Of a stretch of 64,000 nt of DNA, positions 58,751 through 64,000 are shown piece after piece. This DNA is from Bradysia coprophila (taxonomy: Eukaryota; Arthropoda; Insecta; Diptera; Sciaridae): NCBI RefSeq assembly GCF_014529535.1, contig NW_023503608.1, positions 1,798,001-1,862,000 of the forward strand. Direction: 5' to 3'. Both the position numbers and the translations under genes were made by a program. Below the pieces are notes generated by a model, which searched no databases, was not told the DNA's origin, and saw only the letters and a list, made by a program, of their open reading frames with translations. Numbering within the stretch: the first letter of the stretch is position 1; every line of letters starts with the position of its first letter.

Positions 58751-60198
58751 GTAAGTAGATCATATTATATACCTAAATTTTCAGTAAAATCCCACACATA
58801 TAAATACAGAAGTGTGTCACATTTTCTCATGTAAACGTAATACTCTTCCTTTCCCATACTAAAGCCGTATCTATCAAGGGGAATGCAGTCTGTGAGTACA
58901 GGTGTTGAATACAGTGAGAGGATTAGCGAGTCAATCCTTCTGCTATTAGGGGGACACATTTCCTAAGTAATCCTTTGAGTAAACATACAACATGATTTAA
59001 TGGATAATTTAGATCCCCATGGTGTATTTGTGCATTGTAGTTCATCAAACTTCTAGGATGCAAGGGATTGTGTTTTGATATACTTTAAAGCGGGGCGTTT
59101 ATCGATTGTTTAAACTTTAAAGTAAAAATGTTTGAACTGAATGAGGTGATGGCTCACACGCTACAAATTTTTGTTTACTGAACAAATTGTCAAATATGGT
59201 TGTCTTGACGAAGAATTCAAATCTATTCCATGATAAAATAATGAAAGACCAGCTGTCGGAATTTGATATGTCCTAACTTGACACTGCCTACAATTATGCC
59301 GCCTCTAGAACAGATCAAATCACGTATCGCCATTGTAACAAAATTTCGTCTCAATGATTTGAGAGAATAACCTCGCGGCAAAATACAAACTTTGGAGACA
59401 AAAAGGTTCTTCAATAAAACATTGGGTCGGGATATTTCAATGTTAACTCGAGACACCCTGAAACTTTAATTGATTTTCGTAGAATGTATTTTCGCAACAA
59501 AAAATTTCTTGGTATTGTTCCAATTTACATGAAACATCAATTTAAAAGGGTCGAGTGCAACATTATATTATAATAAAGCTTCAAGCGTTCACATTCCATA
59601 ATGAAACTAATTTAATGACTATGACGTAAGCAATTGTATGGTGCTGATAGGTCGTTAATCAAAACCCATTAACGAATTCTCATTGCTCATTTTGACTATT
59701 GGCTTTGCGATGTGATTGTAGTTATGAGGGTATGAGAGTTGCCAAAATTTGCCAGAGTTTGAAAGCGTGATAAGTAAGCAAGTAGGAAAAATTCGTGAAT
59801 TCTACTTAGGAAATTACACTTTCTATAATATAAATCACACTTTCACCCATGTCTTTTAACTAGAAGTGAGTGACCATGCGATGTTATTGATTGTGAGATG
59901 TCATTTTGAAAATTACAGAATTTTCATGACAATGATTTTGCAGACTACAAATTTATCGCATCGTCAATCGTCGAATCTATTATTTTATTTCATTGTTCGA
60001 CAGATTTAAACAAAATCTTTTACTCCGTTTGTTTTTACTTGTATTTTTCTATAAAATCTTGTAATAGTTAGAGCTCATCGCTTATTTTTGTTGTCGCTGT
60101 CTATAACAGATGATGATGCTGATAGTAAAGCACTGTGATTTCTATCGATACTCCGCCATAGGGTCACAGTGGCCTTTAGTTTTATAATTAATCGCCAC
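58751..60198. other. Gad1 intron, first part
   Basis: No exon matching the expected next Gad1 segment (ADSVTWNPHK...). About 59990-60130 shares phrases with the TTAACC dispersed family in inverted orientation. Confidence 0.4.
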
Positions 60199-60342
60199 CG
60201 AGGGTTGCACTTCTTACACTAAATCATATGGGATTAAATGGACTAAATTGGAGTGTCGTCCCTTCAAGGGGTCTAATCCCATTTAACTCCATCCGATTTA
60301 GCCCATTTCGTCCTTCCAGTCCAAGAAGAGTGGCATCCCTCG
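60199..60342. mobile_element. Palindromic MITE, CGAGGG termini
   Basis: CGAGGGTTGCACTTCTT at the left is complementary, with two mismatches, to AAGAAGAGTGGCATCCCTCG at the right. Inner GGGATTAAATGG pairs with CCATTTAACTCC in part. Flanking octamers (ATCGCCAC, ATTACCAC) are 6 of 8 alike, a weak hint of hAT. Confidence 0.6.
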
Positions 60343-63300
60343 ATTACCACTTCAGAATCAAAAAACCGTCAAATTACGGTATGAGCCTGACAGTCATTTA
60401 GAGAGGGTATAGACATCTAGAGATTTTCCTTGAAAGCTAGACAGACCATGCAAAATATAACTATTTTACTGCGAACATAACTTTTGTATATTGGACTGTC
60501 ATTTACTTGTGTATCGTCATATCGTCAAGTATATATCTGAAGAATGTTATAAAGTAGGGACTGCAAGTCTTTCTAAAGTGGCATAAAAATAGGTGCTCTA
60601 ATGTCGTAATTCTTCCAACGGAAGCTCACTCGTGTACAAATAATACAACACCATTTTTGCAATCCATCCACAGCAATTTAACATCTGGATTTGATGTAGC
60701 GTGTAATCTATGATTTGAATGCTTAATCTGAAAATAGAAATGGAGGGACATTAAAATGCAATTATTTGCAGACAAACTGTACAAATCGGATGTGATAGTA
60801 TATAGTGCATACGCACATACAACGACATCGTGTATATATAGGTATAGAATCGGGATTGTACTTTTAATTGAAAGGATTGTTGATGGGTTCAATTAAAAAT
60901 TAGTTGAATGAATTCCAGTTACAAGTCACATTCGATCTTTATAAGTTTTATGCTTCACTTGGTCTTGAAAACATTCGACTATTTGTATACTTCGCAAGCG
61001 TATTTCTCTACAACAAAGAGCATCATTCTAATCATAAATTGTTAAAGATTTAACCCGGAAGGGATGCCAAGATGTGTTCTTTTCTATTATTATTATTGTT
61101 CTCACAATGACTTTCAACATAAAGAAATAGCGAACATCTGAATGGGGGATATGTTTTTTAATCAAAATATTCTGCTCGTTTCAGTGCACGAACAATGTTC
61201 AAAAATTCAACACAAAAAAAATCTTTGAAGACTCGTGTTTCCCATTTGCGTACATTAATAGTGATATCAATGCACTTTCCATTTTAATAAAATGTTTTTT
61301 TGTGTTCTTTTTGCGAAAAGTGTTTGTTTTCAAAGCCTGAAAGTAAGTCGTCAAGCGGATGTAAAATCTAGGATACTCGAAAGTAACATGGAAAAAAGCT
61401 ATGAAAGTCAGTGAATTTATTCATTTGTAGAAACAATGCCAGTTAGAAACATCCGTGACTAAAAATATGGTCTGCGAAGTTCATGGCGAAATATTTTCCA
61501 AAAGGATCATGAACTCAAAGTTTCAACATCAAACCGAAATTCCGTCTTCCTAATTCTCTCGTTCAATGTCAGAGGATTTATGCAAATCCCAAAAGTGTCA
61601 CTGAACAAATACGATAAGGTTGTTAAATAACGATGTACGCAAAACACATCCAAATAAGACCCAAGAGGGTTGCACATTCATTTTTTTACGATGCAGACAA
61701 CTGTGGGACGGCAAGTGTTTATTTTTCAAATTAATTTTGAAAGGTTTGAAATTAACCAGATTTATTTGCGGTATACAGCAAATTCATTTTTTGTTAACTT
61801 TATTGTGGCATATGTCTTTGGAAGATAATGGCATACACCCCACGACAATATGTACGAGTTAGTGAGACTTTTTGAAGACTGGGTGGTCTAACTTTTCGTC
61901 ATGTAGGATAATGGCAGTTGGAAGGTGTGATTGAACGAGAGCTAAGTATATTGTTTCAATGGATTTCCTTTTTTTTAAATTATTTTCTTTATCGATACAA
62001 ATCTTTTCTGTTTTCGTCCTGAGACAAAAAATTCCATCCGTCGGAAAAATCGTAATTTGTATTCTCCGCTAGATGCATGATAGGTCGAATTATTAATTTT
62101 ATAACGACGGAGTCACGTCGTGAATCATAAGTCACCATTCATTGCGTTCAGGAAGTCGATACTTGCTCCGCTTTTTTAAAGGGTTCATAAAAGTGGTGAA
62201 TTACTCCTTGATTACTCCTTTCTCTCCTTGATTTCATAAATTTTCTCATTAGCCTTCTATAACCCCAGTGGTAGTTGTTTTCAGTGGCAAATATATATTC
62301 GGCGATCAGCTGCTTTCATCCGTTAACAGATAGCCGTTAACCGTTATTTACATAAAGAAGCGTGTTAAAATCAAACGACTTGTAAGATCTTTTGTGTTTT
62401 AGTATTTTTTATGTCAGACTCGAGTGCATTAACTAGATTTTTATTGATCTTTAAATTCATTCAGAAAGTCCTCTTTAACAAGTGTGAAGTTTTCAGCACG
62501 AGCCGGAGAAGAGTTCTACAATCGTGCAAAAGTATTTTATAACACAAGTTAGAAACAAAATTCCGTATTTGCTATGCAAGTTGTTATCTACCTTTAAATA
62601 ATTATAAAAACAAGTTCATTTACACATTTTACATATCTAGAGCCTTATAAAGTACTTCTCACTCGATGTCATAATAGTTATTTATGACCTCTAGTGACAT
62701 TAGTCTCTAGATGTGTAATAGATCATTTTCATGACCTTGCAAACGTCAGACACTATACCAATATATCTAAAATCTAACCTCAATTCTAGTACGAATCAAA
62801 GGAAAATCTAGTTTTTGAATTTTTGTCATTCCCTTTATGGAAAAATTCTTTTAACCGAATATCTAATTTATACAGACGAATCGAAAAAACCCCTATTTTG
62901 TAGTCAGTTATTGAGAGTTATTTCTTTGTATGATCGTTCTTACTCTTTCTGGTTGCACTGAAAGATTCTAAAAAGGATTAGGGTGTCGGCATCAAAAAAA
63001 TTTATAATGAAAAAACAATGTGCCCGTCTACTATTAGTAACGTATTGTAAGTACAATAGGCCCAAGTGGATGGCGTCCGTGCGTGTTCGACTGGCTCAAA
63101 CTACTACCTTTAATAATAAAAAAAAATACAGGTACATGCCCGGAGACTGGACAATACGCTGAAATTGCCTATATTGGCACCTTTCAATATGGCCGTATTT
63201 TCTCTAATAGAAATTGTAACACCACCGCAAATTTTAGCATCAAAGTATGCTGTCCCACGCATTTAAGCATCGAATAATGCTATCCCACTATGATACACGG

Positions 63301-63396
63301 TCACACTCTTTTACGTGCTTAACTCATAATGTGCAAAATTTACAAACTTTAGATGGCTACTTTATTAGGCTCACGGCGTGTATTATTACACATCTA
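60343..63396. other. Gad1 intron, second part
   Basis: No exon or tRNA recognised. AT-rich with short open frames that carry no known motif. Confidence 0.4.
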
Positions 63397-63976
63397 GAGG
63401 GATTCTTTTGAAAATCCACCTATCAAAATCGAACCCATTTCGTCTGGGATGGATATATACATGGTTTGAAAGGTCTTTGCCAGTAGACCTCAAAACAGGC
63501 CTCACACAGTCTCGAGCCACACCTGGTTGCTGGTGGAAGATCTCCGAAGTTGGAAAAATAGTGTTTTTTATCCGAAATTTTAGGCCGTTATAAATGATCG
63601 TTCCGGGTAAGAGTGGGCTCGTTGGGAAGCTGAGCTCAAGTACTTTCGGGTCATGCCTAGTTTGATTAGATTCATTGATATATGTTTGCAAAAATTTGCA
63701 AGAAAAATTTTCAAAATCTGTGTGAACTTTAGACAGGTATGTCCTGGTACTGATGACGCTTAATGTGAACCTAAGATGCTAGTCGTAACATACATTGTCT
63801 AAGCTTTTCATTGATACCTCATTTGCAGTGCTGGTGATTGCTGGCGAGTTTTACGAGTAGCGGTTGTACTAACATAAAGTTCTGTTATGTCAGCAATCAC
63901 CAGCACTACAAACGAGGTATCAATCCCAGACGAAATGGGTCCGATTTTGATAGGTGGATTTTCAAAAGAATCCCTC
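63397..63976. mobile_element. Foldback element with nested inverted repeats at the right edge
   Basis: GAGGGATTCTTTTGAAAATC with CACCTATCAAAATCG and CCCATTTCGTCTGGGAT at the left is mirrored by the complement at about 63927-63976. A second inverted pair (CATTGATACCTC...GCAGTGCTGGTGATTGCTG against CAGCAATCACCAGCACT...GAGGTATCAATC) lies at about 63810-63925, directly inside the right arm. No transposase was recognised. Confidence 0.75.
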
Positions 63977-64000
63977 AAAGCTTATTAAAGTACTTTGCAT

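Noticed and set aside
58765-59456. Continuation of Gad1 in the intron after 58750
   Set aside because: None of the frames carries the expected WNPHK-containing segment; the next exon must be farther right.

Overview
The window looks like nuclear DNA of a dipteran insect, most likely a nematoceran. It is AT-rich, has many introns of 50-120 bp, carries four ZAD-C2H2 zinc-finger genes (an arthropod family), and has coding exons very close to fly Gad1 and fumarylacetoacetase. A fungus gnat (Sciaridae) is my guess, mainly because of the short tandem array that fills the left edge; the sequence alone does not prove it.

Layout from left to right. Positions 1-1485 are a nearly pure array of a 20-bp unit that decays into a 19-bp version at its inner edge, as a chromosome end or subtelomere would. 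A repeat-rich buffer follows. Then come a BNIP2/caytaxin-like BCH-domain gene (minus, 4350-5905), a block of TIR elements, an HPRT-type purine salvage gene (plus, 8365-9154), a small acidic secreted-protein gene (plus, 10454-11892) and a probable Ana2/STIL centriole-duplication factor (plus, 13071-14862). Next is an intron-bearing tRNA-Leu(CAA) at 16506. Two ZAD zinc-finger genes lie head to head (16983-18576 minus, 18876-20263 plus) around a mirror-symmetric promoter. They are followed by an F-box gene whose last codons lie in a transposon end (21906-23249, minus), a third ZAD gene (26725-28053, minus), fumarylacetoacetase (28570-30595, minus) with a second tRNA-Leu(CAA) in its first intron, a fourth ZAD gene with fewer introns (32486-33755, minus), and a secreted Cys/Thr-rich gene (36075-38904, minus). 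About 11 kb without recognisable genes follows. The right quarter holds the 5' half of Gad1 (plus, first coding exon at 49809), whose large introns run off the right edge.

The genes do not form one pathway. HPRT (purine salvage), FAH (tyrosine breakdown) and Gad1 (GABA synthesis) are housekeeping or neural enzymes. The four ZAD genes are a local paralogous cluster spread over about 17 kb. What marks the window is its load of short terminal-inverted-repeat and foldback elements in introns and spacers. Several have target-site duplications that can be read directly (8-bp hAT type, TTAA piggyBac type, TA Tc1/mariner type, and a 4-bp AATC). I saw no retrovirus-like or other capsid-bearing element, no CRISPR array and no rRNA. 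Exon boundaries come from reading splice sites and checking that frames join; none is supported by transcripts.
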